A stretch of 64,000 nt of DNA. Source: Hydractinia symbiolongicarpus (Eukaryota > Cnidaria > Hydrozoa > Anthoathecata > Hydractiniidae). Positions 25,501 to 37,726 of this stretch are shown here, one piece after another (position 1 is the first letter of the stretch; the number at the start of each line of letters is the position of its first letter). The position numbers were made by a program, and so were the translations under genes. Under the pieces are notes generated by a model. The model was given only the letters and a program-made list of their open reading frames with translations, was not told where the DNA came from and did not search any database. The DNA lies in assembly GCF_029227915.1 (NCBI RefSeq), contig NC_079884.1, forward strand, positions 27,406,001 to 27,470,000, given 5' to 3'.

Positions 25501-27800
25501 AATGACTTACTTATCTACACTTTCAAATAAAGCGCTACCACAGCGCCCAGTGTAATCGCTGAGTTCCAGCAATCATGTCAAATTTAAGAAGAGTGTTATT
25601 TTTTGGAGTCCAATTGTCTCATTTATCACCTTTATGAGGTCAAAGTCCAAAATCAGTTCAATTAAGTCCCACAGTCAATCGTTTCACTGTTACAAGCGAT
25701 ACAACTTAGTAATATCGGAAAAATATCGCTAAATACATGTTGGTGCGAATTTGTGACGCAACCATTGTAACTCCAACGGATTGATACCGCTAGAAAGTCA
25801 AGGAAATAGAGTTTTCGAAACTGTTTCCATTTCTTCAGCGCGCGCTAACGGCTAGGATTGGTCCCACAGTAAAAAATGCCTTACTTATCTACACTTTCAA
25901 ATAACGTGCTACCACAGCGCCCAGTGTAATCGCTGAGTTCCAGCAATCATGTCAAATTAAGAAGAATGTTACTTCTTGGAGTCCAATTGTCTCATTTATC
26001 CCATTTAGGAGGTTAAAGTTCAATGTAAGTTCAAATAAGTCCCACAGTCAATCGTTTCACTGTTAAAAGCGATACAACTTAGAAATATCGGAAAAATATC
26101 ACTAAATACATGTTGGTACGAATATGTGACGCAACCGTTGTAACTCCAACGGATTGATACCGCTAGAAAGTCAGGGAAATAGAGTTTTCGAAACTGTTTC
26201 CATTTCTTCAGCGCGCGCTACCGGCTAGGATTGGTCCCACAGTAAAAAATGACATACTTATCTACACTTTCAAATAAAGCGCTACCACAGCGCCCAGTGT
26301 AATCGCTGAGTTCCAGCAATCATGTTAAATTAAGAAGAATGTTATTTTTTGGAATCCAATTGTCTCATTTATCACATTTAGGAGGTCAAAGTCCAAAATC
26401 AGTTCAATTAAGTCCCACAGTCAATCGTTTCACTGTTACAAGCGATACAACTTAGTAATATCGGAAAAATATCGCTAAATACATGTTGGTGCGAATTTGT
26501 GACGCAACCATTGTAACTCCAACGGATTGATACCGCTAGAAAGTCAAGGAAATAGAGTTTTCGAAACTGTTTCCTTTTCTTCAGCGCGCGCTACCGGCTA
26601 GGATTGGTCCCACAGTAAAAAATGACTTACTTATCTACACTTTCAAATAAAGCGCTACCACAGCGCCCAGTGTAATCGCTGAGTTCCAGCAATCATGTCA
26701 AATTTAAGAAGAGTGTTATTTTTTGGAGTCCAATTGTCTCATTTATCACATTTATGAGGTCAAAGTCCAAAATCAGTTCAATTAAGTCCCACAGTCAATT
26801 GTTTCACTGTTACAAGCGATACAACTTAGTAATATCGGAAAAATATCGCTAAATACATGTTGGTGCGAATTTGTGACGCAACCATTGTAACTCCAACGGA
26901 TTGATACCGCTAGAAAGTCAAGGAAATAGAGTTTTCGAAACTGTTTCCATTTCTTCAGCGCGCGCTAACGGCTAGGATTGGTCCCACAGTAAAAAATGAC
27001 TTACTTATCTACACTTTCAAATAACGCGCTACCACAGCGCCCAGTGAAATCGCTGAGTTCCAGCAATCATGTCAAATTAAGAAGAATGTTGTTTCTTGGA
27101 GTCCAATTGGCTCATTTATCACATTTAGGAGGTCAAAGTCCAAAATAAGTTTAATTAAGTCCCACAGACAATCGTTTCACTGTTACAAGCGATACAACTT
27201 AGTATTATCGGAAAAATATCACTAAATACATGTTGGTACGAATATGTGACGCAACCGTTGTAACTCCAACGGATTGATACCGCTAGAAAGTCAGGGAAAT
27301 AGAGTTTTCGAAACTGTTTCCATTTCTTCAGCGCGCGCTACCGGCTAGGATGGGTCCCACAGTAAAAAATGACTTACTTATCTACACTTTCAAATAAAGC
27401 GCTACCACAGCGCGCAGTGTAATCGCTGAGTTCCAGCAATCATGTCAAATTTAAGAAGAGTGTTATTTTTTGGAGTCCAATTGTCTCATTTATCACATTT
27501 ATGAGGTCAAAGTCCAAAATCAGTTCAATTAAGTCCCACAGTCAATCGTTTCACTGTTAAAAGCGATACAACTTAGAAATATCGGAAAAATATCACTAAA
27601 TACATGTTGGTACGAATATGTGACGCAACCGTTGTAACTCCAACGGATTGATACCGCTAGAAAGTCAGGGAAATAGAGTTTTCGAAACTGTTTCCATTTC
27701 TTCAGCGCGCGCTACCGGCTAGGATTGGTCCCACAGTAAAAAATGACATACTTATCTACACTTTCAAATAAAGCGCTACCACAGCGCCCAGTGTAATCGC
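22573..27800 (+). repeat. 18-monomer HOR, copy 2, deleted to 14 monomers (5228 bp)
   Basis: Monomers start at 22573, 22946, 23320, 23693, 24067, 24440, 24813, 25186, 25560, 25934, 26307, 26680, 27054 and 27427. They follow the order of copy 1 but skip four units at the fused monomer 24440. Shared rare markers confirm the register: TTGTCTAATTTATCCC (22573), TTACAAATGATAC (22946), CAATTGTTTC with CATGTTAGTGCG (23693), TCACCTTTATGAGG (25560, as at 20332), AAAATGCCTTAC, and GCGCGCAGTGTAATC before 27427 (as before 22199). Confidence 0.88.
24440..24812 (+). repeat. Fusion monomer at a four-monomer deletion
   Basis: The 5' half (CAATCGTGTCAAATTAAG, TTAAAGTCCAATG, TTCAAATAAGTCCC) matches the monomers at 17719 and 18465. 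The 3' half (TTACAAGCGATAC, ATCGGAAGAATATCGC) matches 19211. The rare variant GAAGAATATCGC, seen elsewhere only at 19211, places the join. The unit is full length (373 bp), as expected for homologous unequal crossing-over rather than end-joining. Confidence 0.82.
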
Positions 27801-30800
27801 TGAGTTCCAGCAATCATGTTTAATTAAGAAGAATGTTATTTTTTGGAATCCAATTGTCTCATTTATCACATTTAGGAGGTCAAAGTCCAAAATCAGTTCA
27901 ATTAAGTCCCACAGTCAATCGTTTCACTGTTACAAGCGATACAACTTAGTAATATCGGAAAAATATCACTAACTACTTGTTGGTACGAATATGTGACGCA
28001 ACTGTTGTAACTCAAACGGATTGATACCGCTAGGAAGTCAATGAAATGTAGTTTTTGAACCTGTTTCCATTTCTTCAGCGCGCGCTAACGGCTAGGATTG
28101 GTCCCATAGTAAAAAATGACTTACTTATCTACACTTTTAAATTAAGCGGTACAACAGCGCCCAGTGTAATCGCTGAGTTCCAGCAATCATGTCAAATTAA
28201 GAAGAATGTTACTTCTTGGAGTCCAATTGTCTCATTTATCCCATTTAGGAGGTCAAAGTCCAATGTAAGTTCAAATAAGTTCCACAGTCAATCGTTTCAC
28301 TGTTACAAGCGATACAACTTAGTAATATCGGAAAAATATCGCTAAATACATGTTGGTGCGAATTTGTGACGCAACCATTGTAACTCCAACGGATTGATAC
28401 CGCTAGAAAGTCAAGGAAATAGAGTTTTCGAAACTGTTTCCATTTCTTCAGCGCGCGCTAACGGCTAGGATTGGTCCCACAGTGAAAAATGACTTACTTA
28501 TCTACACTTTCAAATAAAGCGCTACCACAGCGCCCAGTGTAATCGCTGAGTTCCAGCAATCATGTCAAATTAAGAAGAATGTTATTTTTTGGAATCCAAT
28601 TGTCTCATTTATCACATTTAGGAGGTCAAAGTCCAAAATCAGTTCAATTAAGTCCCACAGTCAATCGTTTCACTGTTACAAGCGATACAACTTAGTAATA
28701 TCGGAAAAATATCACTAACTACTTGTTGGTACGAATATGTGACGCAACTGTTGTAACTCAAACGGATTGATACCGCTAGAAAGTCAATGAAATGTAGTTT
28801 TTGAGACTGCTTCCATTTCTTCAGCGCGCGCTAACGGCTAGGATTGGTCCCACAGTATAAAATGACTTACTTATCTACACTTTCAAATAAAGCGCTACCA
28901 CAGCACCCAGAGGAATCGCTGAATTCCAGCAATCATGCCTAATTAAGAAGAATGTTGTTTCTTGGAATCCAATTGTCTCATTTATCAAATATAGGAGGTC
29001 AAAGTCCAAAATAAGTTTAATTAAGTCCCAAAGTCAAGTGTAGTCGCTGAGTTCCAGCAATCATGTCAAATTAAGAAGAATGTTACTTCTTGGAGTCCAA
29101 TTGTCTCATTTATCCCATTTAGGAGGTCAAAGTCCAATGTAAGTTCAATTAAGTCCCACAGTCAATCGTTTCACTGCTAAAAGCGATACAACTTAGAAAT
29201 ATCGGAAAAATATCACTAAATACATGTTGGAACGAATATGTGACGCAACCGTTGTAACTCCAACGGATTTATACCGCTAGAAAGTCAGGGAAATAGAGTG
29301 TTCGAAAGTGGTTCCATTTCTTCAGCGCGCGCTAGCGGCTAGGATTGGTCCCACAGTAACAAATGACTTACTTATCTACACTTTTAAATCAAGCGCTACC
29401 ACAGCGCCCAGTGTAATCGCTGAGTTCCAGCAATCATGTCAAATTAAGAAGAGTGTTATTTTTTGGAGTCCAAATGGCTCATTTATCACATTTAGGAGGT
29501 CAAAGTCCAAAATAAGTTTAATTAAGTCCCACAGACAATCGTTTCACTGTTACAAGCGATACAACTTAGTAATATCGGAAAAATATCACTAAATACATGT
29601 TGGTACGAATATGTGACCCAACCGTTGTAACTCAAACGGATGGATACCGCTAGGAAGTCAATGAAATGTAGTTTTTGAACCTGTTTCCATTTCTTCAGCG
29701 CGCAATAACGGCTAGGATTGGTCCCATAGTATAAAATGACTTACTTATCTACACTTTTAAATAAAGCGGTACAACAGCGCCCAGTGTAATCGCTGAGTTC
29801 CAGCAATCATGTCAAATTAAGAAGAGTGTTATTTTTTGGAGTCCAATTGTCTCATTTATCACATTTATGAGGTCAAAGTCCAAAATCAGTTCAATTAAGT
29901 CCCACAGTCAATCGTTTCACTGTTACAAGCGATACAACTTAATAATATCGGAAAAATATCGCTAAATACATGTTGGTGCGAATTTGTGACGCAACCATTG
30001 TAACTCCAACGGATTGATACCGCTAGAAAGTCAAGGAAATAGAGTTTTCGAAACTGTTTCCATTTCTTCAGCGCGCGCTAACGGCTAGGATTGGTCCCAC
30101 AGTAAAAAATGACATACTTATCTACACTTTCAAATAACGTGCTACCACAGCGCCCGGTGTAATCGCTGAGTTCCAGCAATCATGTCAAATTAAGAAGAAT
30201 GTTATTTTTTGGAATCCAATTGTCTCATTTATCACATTTAGAAGGTCAAAGTCCAAAATCAGTTCAATTAAGTCCCACAGTCAATCGTTTCACTGTTACA
30301 AGCGATACAACTTAGTAATATCGGAAAAATATCACTAACTACTTGTTGGTACGAATATGTGACGCAACTGTTGTAACTCAAACGGATTGATACCGCTAGA
30401 AAGTCAATGAAATGTAGTTTTTGAGACTGTTTCCATTTCTTCAGCGCGCACTAACGGCTAGGATTGGTCCCACAGTATAAAATGACTTACTTATCTATAC
30501 TTTCAAATAAAGCGCTACCACAGCACCCAGAGGAATTGCTGAATTCCAGCAATCATGCCTAATTAAAAAGAATGTTTTTTCTTGGAATCCAATTGTCTCA
30601 TTTATCAAATTTTGGAGGTCAAAGTCCAAAATAAGTTTAATTAAGTCCCAAAGTCAATCGTTTCACTGTTACAAGCGATACAACTTAGTATCATCGGAAA
30701 ATATCACTAAATACATGTTGGTACGGATATGTGACGCAACCGTTGTAACTCAAACGGATTGATACCGCTAGGAAGTCAATGAAATGTAGGTTTGGAAACT

Positions 30801-30909
30801 GTCTCTATTTATTCAGCGCGCTAACGGCAAGGATTTGTCCCACTGTACAAAATGACTATTTTATCTAAATATTTTAATAAAGCGCTCCCACACCTCCCAG
30901 TGTAATCGC
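27801..30909 (+). repeat. Transitional class A block with 1620-bp duplication
   Basis: Monomers start at 27801, 28174, 28547, 28920 (truncated), 29048, 29421, 29794, 30167 and 30540. The pair 28547/28920 recurs as 30167/30540, sharing GACGCAACTGTTG, TTTTTGAGACTG, GCACCCAGAGGAAT and ATCATGCCTAATTAA. The 3' half of 30540 switches to block II-type sequence. Open frames of 96 codons (28055-28345) and 94 codons (29308-29592) cross monomer boundaries and are not supported as genes. Confidence 0.85.
28920..29047 (+). repeat. Truncated monomer (128 bp, internal deletion)
   Basis: The unit follows the monomer at 30540 for its first 110 bp or so, through AAGTCCCAAAGTCAA. It then jumps directly to GTGTAGTCGCTGAG, the 3' end of a monomer. 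About 245 bp are missing. The junction shows at most one base of microhomology, unlike the in-register fusions elsewhere, so it looks like an end-joining or slippage deletion. It is the only grossly short unit I found among the plus-strand monomers. Confidence 0.9.
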
Positions 30910-31500
30910 TGAGTTCCAGCAATCATGTCAAATTAAGAAGAATGTTATTTCTTGGAGTCCAATTGCCTCATTTATAACATTTATAAGGCCAATGTCCAAA
31001 ATCAGTTCAATTAAGTCCCACAGTCAATCGCTTCACTGTTACAAGCGATACAACTTAGTAATATCGGAAAAATATCACAAAATACATGTTGGTACAAATA
31101 TGTGAGGCAACCGTTGTAACTCAAACATGTAGTTTACTGAAAATGGCTCTGTTACTTCAGTGCAGGTTGACGGCCAGGATTGGTACCACAGTAAAAAATA
31201 ACTTACTTATCTAAATTTTTTAATGAAGCGCTACTGCAGAGACCAGTGTAACCGATGAATTCCAGCAATCATGTCAAATTAAGAACAATGTTATTTTTTG
31301 GAGTCCAATTGTCTCATTTATCACATTTAGGAGGTCAAAGTCCAAAACAAGTTCAATTGGGTCCCACAGTCAATCGTTTCACTGTTAAAGGCGATACAAC
31401 TTAGTAATATCGGAAAAATATCACTAAATACATGTTGGTAGGAATATGTGACGCAACCGTTGTAACTCAAACGGATTGATGCCGCTAGAAAGTCAAGGAA
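30785..31500 (+). repeat. Displaced block II fragment
   Basis: The 3' half of monomer 30540, the class B monomer 30910-31255 and the start of 31256 match the block II order seen at 12455-13000. Shared markers are GTAGGTTTGGAAACTG, GCAAGGATTTGTCCC, ATAAGGCC, GAGGCAACCGTTG, GTTACTTCAGTGCAGG and AAGAACAATG. It is flanked by class A monomers of block III/IV type. This is the first class B unit after about 16 kb of pure class A array. Confidence 0.82.
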
Positions 31501-32746
31501 ATAGAGTTTTCGAAACTGTTTCCATTTTTTCAGCGCGCGCTAACGGCTAGGATTGGTCCCACAGTAAAAAATGACTTACTTATCTACACTTTCAAATAAC
31601 GCGCTACCACAGGGCCCAGTGAAATCGCTGAGTTCCAGCAATCATGTCAAATTAAGAAGAATGTTGTTTCTTGGAGTCCAATTGGCTCATTTATCACATT
31701 TAGGAGGTCAAAGTCCAAAATAAGTTTAATTAAGTCCCACAGTCAATCGTTTCACTGTTACAAGCGATACAACTTAGTATTATCGGAAAATATCACTAAA
31801 TACATGTTGGTACGAATATGTGACGCAACCGTTGTAACTCAAACGGATGGATACCGCTAGGAAGTCAATGAAATGTAGTTTTTGAACCTGTTTCCATTTC
31901 TTCAGCGCGCGCTAACGGCTAGGATTGGGCCCATAGTAAAAAATGACTTACTTATCTACACTTTTAAATAAAGCGGTACAACAGCGCCCAGTGTAATCGC
32001 TGAGTTCCAGCAATCATGTCAAATTAAGAAGAATGTTACTTCTTGGAGTCCAATTGTCTCATTTATCACATTTATAAGGTCAAAGTCCAAAATCAGTTCA
32101 ATTAAGTCCCACAGTCAATCGTTTCACTGTTACAAGCGATACAACTTAGTAATATCGGAAAAATATCGCTAAATACATGTTGGTGCGAATTTGTGACGCA
32201 ACCATTGTAACTCCAACGGATTGATACCGCTAGAAAGTGAAGGAAATAGAGTTTTCGAAACTGTTTCCATTTCTTCAGCGCGCGCTAACGGCTAGGATTG
32301 GTCCCACAGTATAAAATGACTTACTTATCTACACTTTCAAATAAAGCGCTACCACAGCGCCTAGTGTAATCGCTGAGTTCCAGCAATCATGTCAAATTAA
32401 GAAGAATGTTATTTTTTGGAGTCCAATCAGCTCATTTATCACATTTAGGAGGTCAAAGTCCAAAATCAGTTTAATTAAATCCCACAGTCAATCGTTTCAC
32501 CGTTACAAGCGATACAACTTAGTAATATCGGAAAAATATCGCAAAATACATGTTGGTGCGAATATGTGACGCAACCATTGTAACTCCAACGGATTGATAC
32601 TGCTAGAAAGTCAAGGAAATAGAGTTTTCGAAAGTGTTTCCATTTCTTCAGCGTGCGCTAACGGCTAGGATTGGTCCCACAGTAAAAAATGACTTACTAA
32701 TCTACACTTTCAAATAACGCGCTACCACATCGCCCAGTGTAATCGC
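31256..32746 (+). repeat. Four class A monomers
   Basis: Monomers start at 31256, 31629, 32001 and 32374. The first begins TGAATTCC with AAGAACAATG because it follows class B. The last has CCAATCAGCTCATTTATC, AATTAAATCCC and TTTCACCGTTAC, and is repeated almost intact at 37727. No other feature is visible here. Confidence 0.85.
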
Positions 32747-33465
32747 TGAGTTCCAGCAATCATGTCAAATTAAGAAGAATGTTATTTTTTAGAGTCCAAT
32801 TGTCTCATTTATCACATTTAGGAGGTCAAAGTCCAAAATCAGTTCAATTAAGTCCCACAGTCAATCGTTTCGCTGTTACAAGCGATACAACTTAGTAATA
32901 TCGGAAAAATATCACTAACTACTTGTTGGTACAAATATGTGAGGCAACCGTTATAACTCAAACATGTAGTTTACTGAAAATGGCTCTGTTACTTCAGTGC
33001 AGGTTGACGGCCAGGATTGGTACCACAGTAAAAAATAACTTACTTATCTAAATTTTTTAATGAAGCGCTACTGCAGAGCCCAGTGTAATCGATGAATTCC
33101 AGCAATTATGTCAAATTAAGAACAATGTTATTTTTTGGAGTCCAATTGTCTCATTTATCACATTTATGAGGTCAAAATCCAAAATCAGTTCAATTAAGTC
33201 CTACAGCCAATCGCTTCGCTGTTAAAAGCGATCCAACTCAGTAACATCAGAAAAATATCGCTAAATACATTGTGGTACGAATATGTGACGCAACCGTTGT
33301 AACTCAGCCGGACTGATACTGTCAGAAAGTCAAGGAAATGTAGTTTTTGAAACTGTCTCTATTTCTTCAGTGCGCGCTAACTGCTAGGATTGGTATCACA
33401 GTAAAGAATGACTTACTTATCTACACTTTCAAGTAAAGCGCTACCACAGCACCCAGTGTAATCGC
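32747..33465 (+). repeat. B-A pair with rare subtypes
   Basis: Monomer 32747 (B, 346 bp) has TTTTTTAGAGTCC, TTTCGCTGTTAC and ACTAACTACTTG, and recurs in part at 38100. Monomer 33093 (A, 373 bp) has CCTACAGCCAATC, GCGATCCAACTCAG and ACATTGTGGTACG, and recurs in part at 40923 and 53450. They open the mixed A/B block V. Confidence 0.85.
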
Positions 33466-35596
33466 TCAGTTCCAGCAATCATGTCAAATTAAGAAGAATG
33501 TTGTTTCTTGGAGTCCAATTGTCTCATTTATCACATTTAGGAGGTCAAAGTCCAAAACAAGTTCAATTAGGTCCCACAGTCAATCGTTTCACTGTTAAAG
33601 ACGATACAACTTAGTAATATCGGAAAAATATCACTAAATACATGTTGGAACAAATATGTGACGCAACCGTTGTAACTCAAACATGTAGTTTACTGAAAAT
33701 GGCTCAATTTCATCAGTGCAGGCGGACGGCTAGGATTGGTACCACAGTAAAAAATAACTTACTTATCTAAATTTTTTAATGAAGCGCTACTGCAGAGCCC
33801 AGTGTAATCGATGAATTCCAGCAATCATGTCAAATTAAGAAGAATGTTATTTCTTGGAGTCCAATTGTCTCAATTATCACATTTAGGAGGTCAAAGTCCA
33901 AAATAAGTTCAATTAAGTCCCAAAGTCAATCGTTTCACTGTTAAAAGCGATACAACTTAGTAATATCGGAAAAACATCACTAAATGCATGTAGCTACGAA
34001 TTTGTGACGCAACCGTTGTAACTCAACCGGACTGATACTGTTAGAAAGACAATGAAATTTAGTTTTTGAAACTGTCTCTATTTATTCAGCGCGCGCTAAC
34101 GGCAACGATTGGTCCCACTGTACAAAATGACTAATTTATCTAAATTTTTTAATAAAGCGCTCCCACACCGCCCAGTGTAATCGCTGAGTTCCAGCAATCA
34201 TGTCAAATTAAGAAGAATGTTATTTCTTGGAGTCCAATTGCCTCATTTATCACATTTATAAGGTCAAAGTCCAAAACCAAGTTCAATTAACTCCCACAGC
34301 CAATCACTTCACTGTTACAAGCGATACAACTTAGTATTATCGGAAAAATATCACTAAATACATGTTGGTACAAATATGTGACGCAACCGTTGTAACTCAA
34401 ACATGTAGTTTACTGAAAATGGCTCTATTTCCTAAGTGCAGGCTGACGGTGAGGATTGGTGCCACAGTAAAAAATGACTTACTTATCTAAATGTTTTAAT
34501 GAAGCGCTACTGCAGAGCCCAGTGTAATCGATGAATTCTAGCAATGATGTCAAATTAAGAAGAATGTTATTTCTTGGAGTCCAATTGTCTCATTTATCAC
34601 ATTTATGAGGTCAAAATCCAAAATCAGTTCAATTAAGTCCCACAGCTAATCGCTTCACTGTTACAAGCGATACAACTTAGTAATATCGGAGAAATATCAC
34701 TAAATACATGTTGGAACAAATATGTGACGCAATCGTTGTAACTCAAACATGTAGTTTACTGAAAATGGCTCTATTTCATAAGTGCAGGCTGAGGGTGAGG
34801 ATTGGTGCCACAGTAAAAAATAACTTACTTATCTAAATGTTTTAATGAAGCGCTACTGCAGAGCCCAGTGTAATCGATGAATTCTAGCAATGATGTCAAA
34901 TTAAGAAGAATGTTATTTCTTGGAGACCAATTGTCTTATTTATCACATTTATGAGGTCAAAGTCCAAAAACAGTTCAATTAAATCCCACAGTCAATCGCT
35001 TCACAGTTACAAGCGATACAACTTAGTAATATCGGAGAAATATGACTAAGCACATGTTGGAACAAATATGTGACGCAACAGTTGTAAGTCAAACATGTAG
35101 TTTACTGAAAATGGCTCCATTTCCTCAGCGCAGGCCGACGGCTAGGATTGGTACCACAGTAAAAAATAACTTACTTATCTAAATTTTCTAATGAAGCGCT
35201 ACTGCAGAGCCCAGTGTAATCGATGAATTCCAGCAATCATGTCAAATTAAGAAGAATGTTATTTCTTGGAGTCCAATTCTCTCATTTATCACATTTAGGA
35301 GGTCAAAGTCCAAAATTAGTTCAATTAAGTCCCACAGTCAATCGTTTCACTGTTAAAAGCGATACAACTTAGTAACATCGGAAAAACATCACTAAATGCA
35401 TGTAGCTACGAATATGTGACGCAACCGTTGTAACTCAACCGGACTGATACTGTTAGAAAGACAATGAAATGTAGTTTTTGAAACTGTCTCTATTTATTCA
35501 GCGCGTGCTAACGGCAACGATTGGTCCCACTGTACAAAATGACTAATTTATCTAAATTTTTTAATAAAGCGCTCCCACACCGCCCAGTGTAATCGC
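33466..35596 (+). repeat. 6-monomer HOR (2131 bp), upstream copy
   Basis: Monomers start at 33466 (B, type i), 33812 (A, j), 34185 (B, k, 347 bp), 34532 (B, l), 34878 (B, m) and 35224 (A, n). Markers are GCGGACGGCTAGG (i), TCTCAATTATCAC with AAATGCATGTAGC (j), AATTAACTCCCACAGCC (k), CACAGCTAATCGC (l), GAAATATGACTAAG (m) and CCAATTCTCTCATTT (n). The total of 2131 bp equals the two tandem copies at 44146-48407. Confidence 0.88.
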
Positions 35597-37726
35597 TGAG
35601 TTCCAGCAATCATGTCAAATTAAGAAGAATGTTATTTCTTGGAGTCCAAGTGCTTCATTTATCACATTTATAAGGTCGAAGTCCAAAATCAGCTCAATTA
35701 AGTCCCACAGTCAATCGCTTCACTGTTACAAGCGATACAACTTAGTATTATCGGAAAAATATCACTAAATACATGTTGGAACAAATATGTGACGCAATCG
35801 TTGTAACTCAAACATGTAGTTTACTGAAAATGGCTCTATTTCATAAGTGCAGGCTGAGGGTGAGGATTGGTGCCACAGTAAAAAATAACTTACTTATCTA
35901 AATGTTTTAATGAAGCGCTACTGCAGAGCCCAGTGTAATCGATGAATTCTAGCAATGATGTCAAATTAAGAAGAATGTTATTTCTTGGAGACCAATTGTC
36001 TTATTTATCACATTTATCAGGTCAAAATCCAAAAACAGTTCAATTAAATCCCACAGTCAATTGCTTCACAGTTACAAGCGATACAACTTAGTAATATCGG
36101 AGAAATATGACTAAGTACATGTTGGAACAAATATGTGACGCAACAGTTGTAAGTCAAACATGTAGTTTACTGAAAATGGCTCCATTTCCTCAGCGCAGGC
36201 CGACGGCTAGGATTGGTACCACAGTAAAAAATAACTTACTTATCTAAATTTTCTAATGAAGCGCTACTGCAGAGCCCAGTGTAATCGATGAATTCCAGCA
36301 ATCATGTCAAATTAAGAAGAATGTTATTTCTTGGAGTCCAATTCTCTCATTTATCACATTTAGGAGGTCAAAGTCCAAAATTAGTTCAATTAAGTCCCAC
36401 AGTCAATCGTTTCACTGTTAAAAGCGATACAACTTAGTAACATCGGAAAAACATCACTAAATGCATGTAGCTACGAATATGTGACGCAACCGTTGTAACT
36501 CTACCGGACTGATACTGTTAGAAAGACAATGAAATGTAGTTTTTGAAACTGTCTCTATTTATTCAGCGCGTGCTAACGGCAACGATTGGTCCCACTGTAC
36601 AAAATGACTAATTTATCTAAATTTTTTAATAAAGCGCTCCCACACCGCCCAGTGTAATCGCTGAGTTCCAGCAATCATGTCAAATTAAGAAGAATGTTAT
36701 TTCTTGCAGTCCAAGTGCTTCATTTATCACATTTATAAGGTCGAAGTCCAAAATCAGCCCAATTAAGTCCCACAGTCAATCGCTTCACTGTTACAAGCGA
36801 TACAACTTAGTATTATCGGAAAAATATCACTAAATACATGTTGGAACAAATATGTGACGCAATCGTTGTAACTCAAACATGTAGTTTACTGAAAATGGCT
36901 CTATTTCATAAGTGCAGGCTGAGGGTGAGGATTGGTGCCACAGTAAAAAATAACTTACTTATCTAAATGTTTTAATGAAGCGCTACTGCAGAGCCCAGTG
37001 TAATCGATGAATTCTAGCAATGATGTCAAATTAAGAAGAATGTTATTTCTTGGAGACCAATTGTCTTATTTATCACATTTATGAGGTCAAAATCCAAAAA
37101 CAGTTCAATTAAATCCCACAGTCAATCGCTTCACAGTTACAAGCGATACAACTTAGTAATATCGGAGAAATATGACTAAGTACATGTTGGAACAAATATG
37201 TGACGCAACAGTTGTAAGTCAAACATGTAGTTTACTGAAAATGGCTCCATTTCCTCAGCGCAGGCCGACGGCTAGGATTGGTACCACAGTAAAAAATAAC
37301 TTACTTATCTAAATTTTCTAATGAAGCGCTACTGCAGAGCCCAGTGTAATCGATGAATTCCAGCAATCATGTCAAATTAAGAAGAATGTTATTTCTTGGA
37401 GTCCAATTCTCTCATTTATCACATTTAGGAGGTCAAAGTCCAAAATTAGTTCAATTAAGTCCCACAGTCAATCGTTTCACTGTTAAAAGCGATACAACTT
37501 AGTAACATCGGAAAAACATCACTAAATGCATGTAGCTACGAATATGTGACGCAACCGTTGTAACTCAACCGGACTGATACTGTTAGAAAGACAATGAAAT
37601 GTAGCTTTTGAAACTGTCTCTAATTATTCAGCGCGTGCTAACGGCAACGATTGGTCCCACTGTACAAAATGACTAATTTATCTAAATTTTTTAATAAAGC
37701 GCTCCCACACCGCCCAGTGTAATCGC
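34878..37726 (+). repeat. 3-monomer HOR m-n-o (1065 bp), 2.7 copies
   Basis: Monomer order is m (34878), n (35224), o (35597), m (35943), n (36289), o (36662), m (37008), n (37354). The period is exactly 1065 bp (346 + 373 + 346). Type o is class B, marked by CCAAGTGCTTCATTT and GGTCGAAGTCC, with a tail like type l (CATAAGTGCAGGCTGAGGG). Copies differ at scattered single bases only, so this is a young tandem expansion nested in the 6-mer region. Confidence 0.9.

Noticed and set aside
28055-28345. 96-codon frame and the similar 94-codon frame at 29308-29592
   Set aside because: Both cross a monomer boundary in class A satellite. Their similarity reflects the repeat, and neighbouring monomers have stops in this frame.
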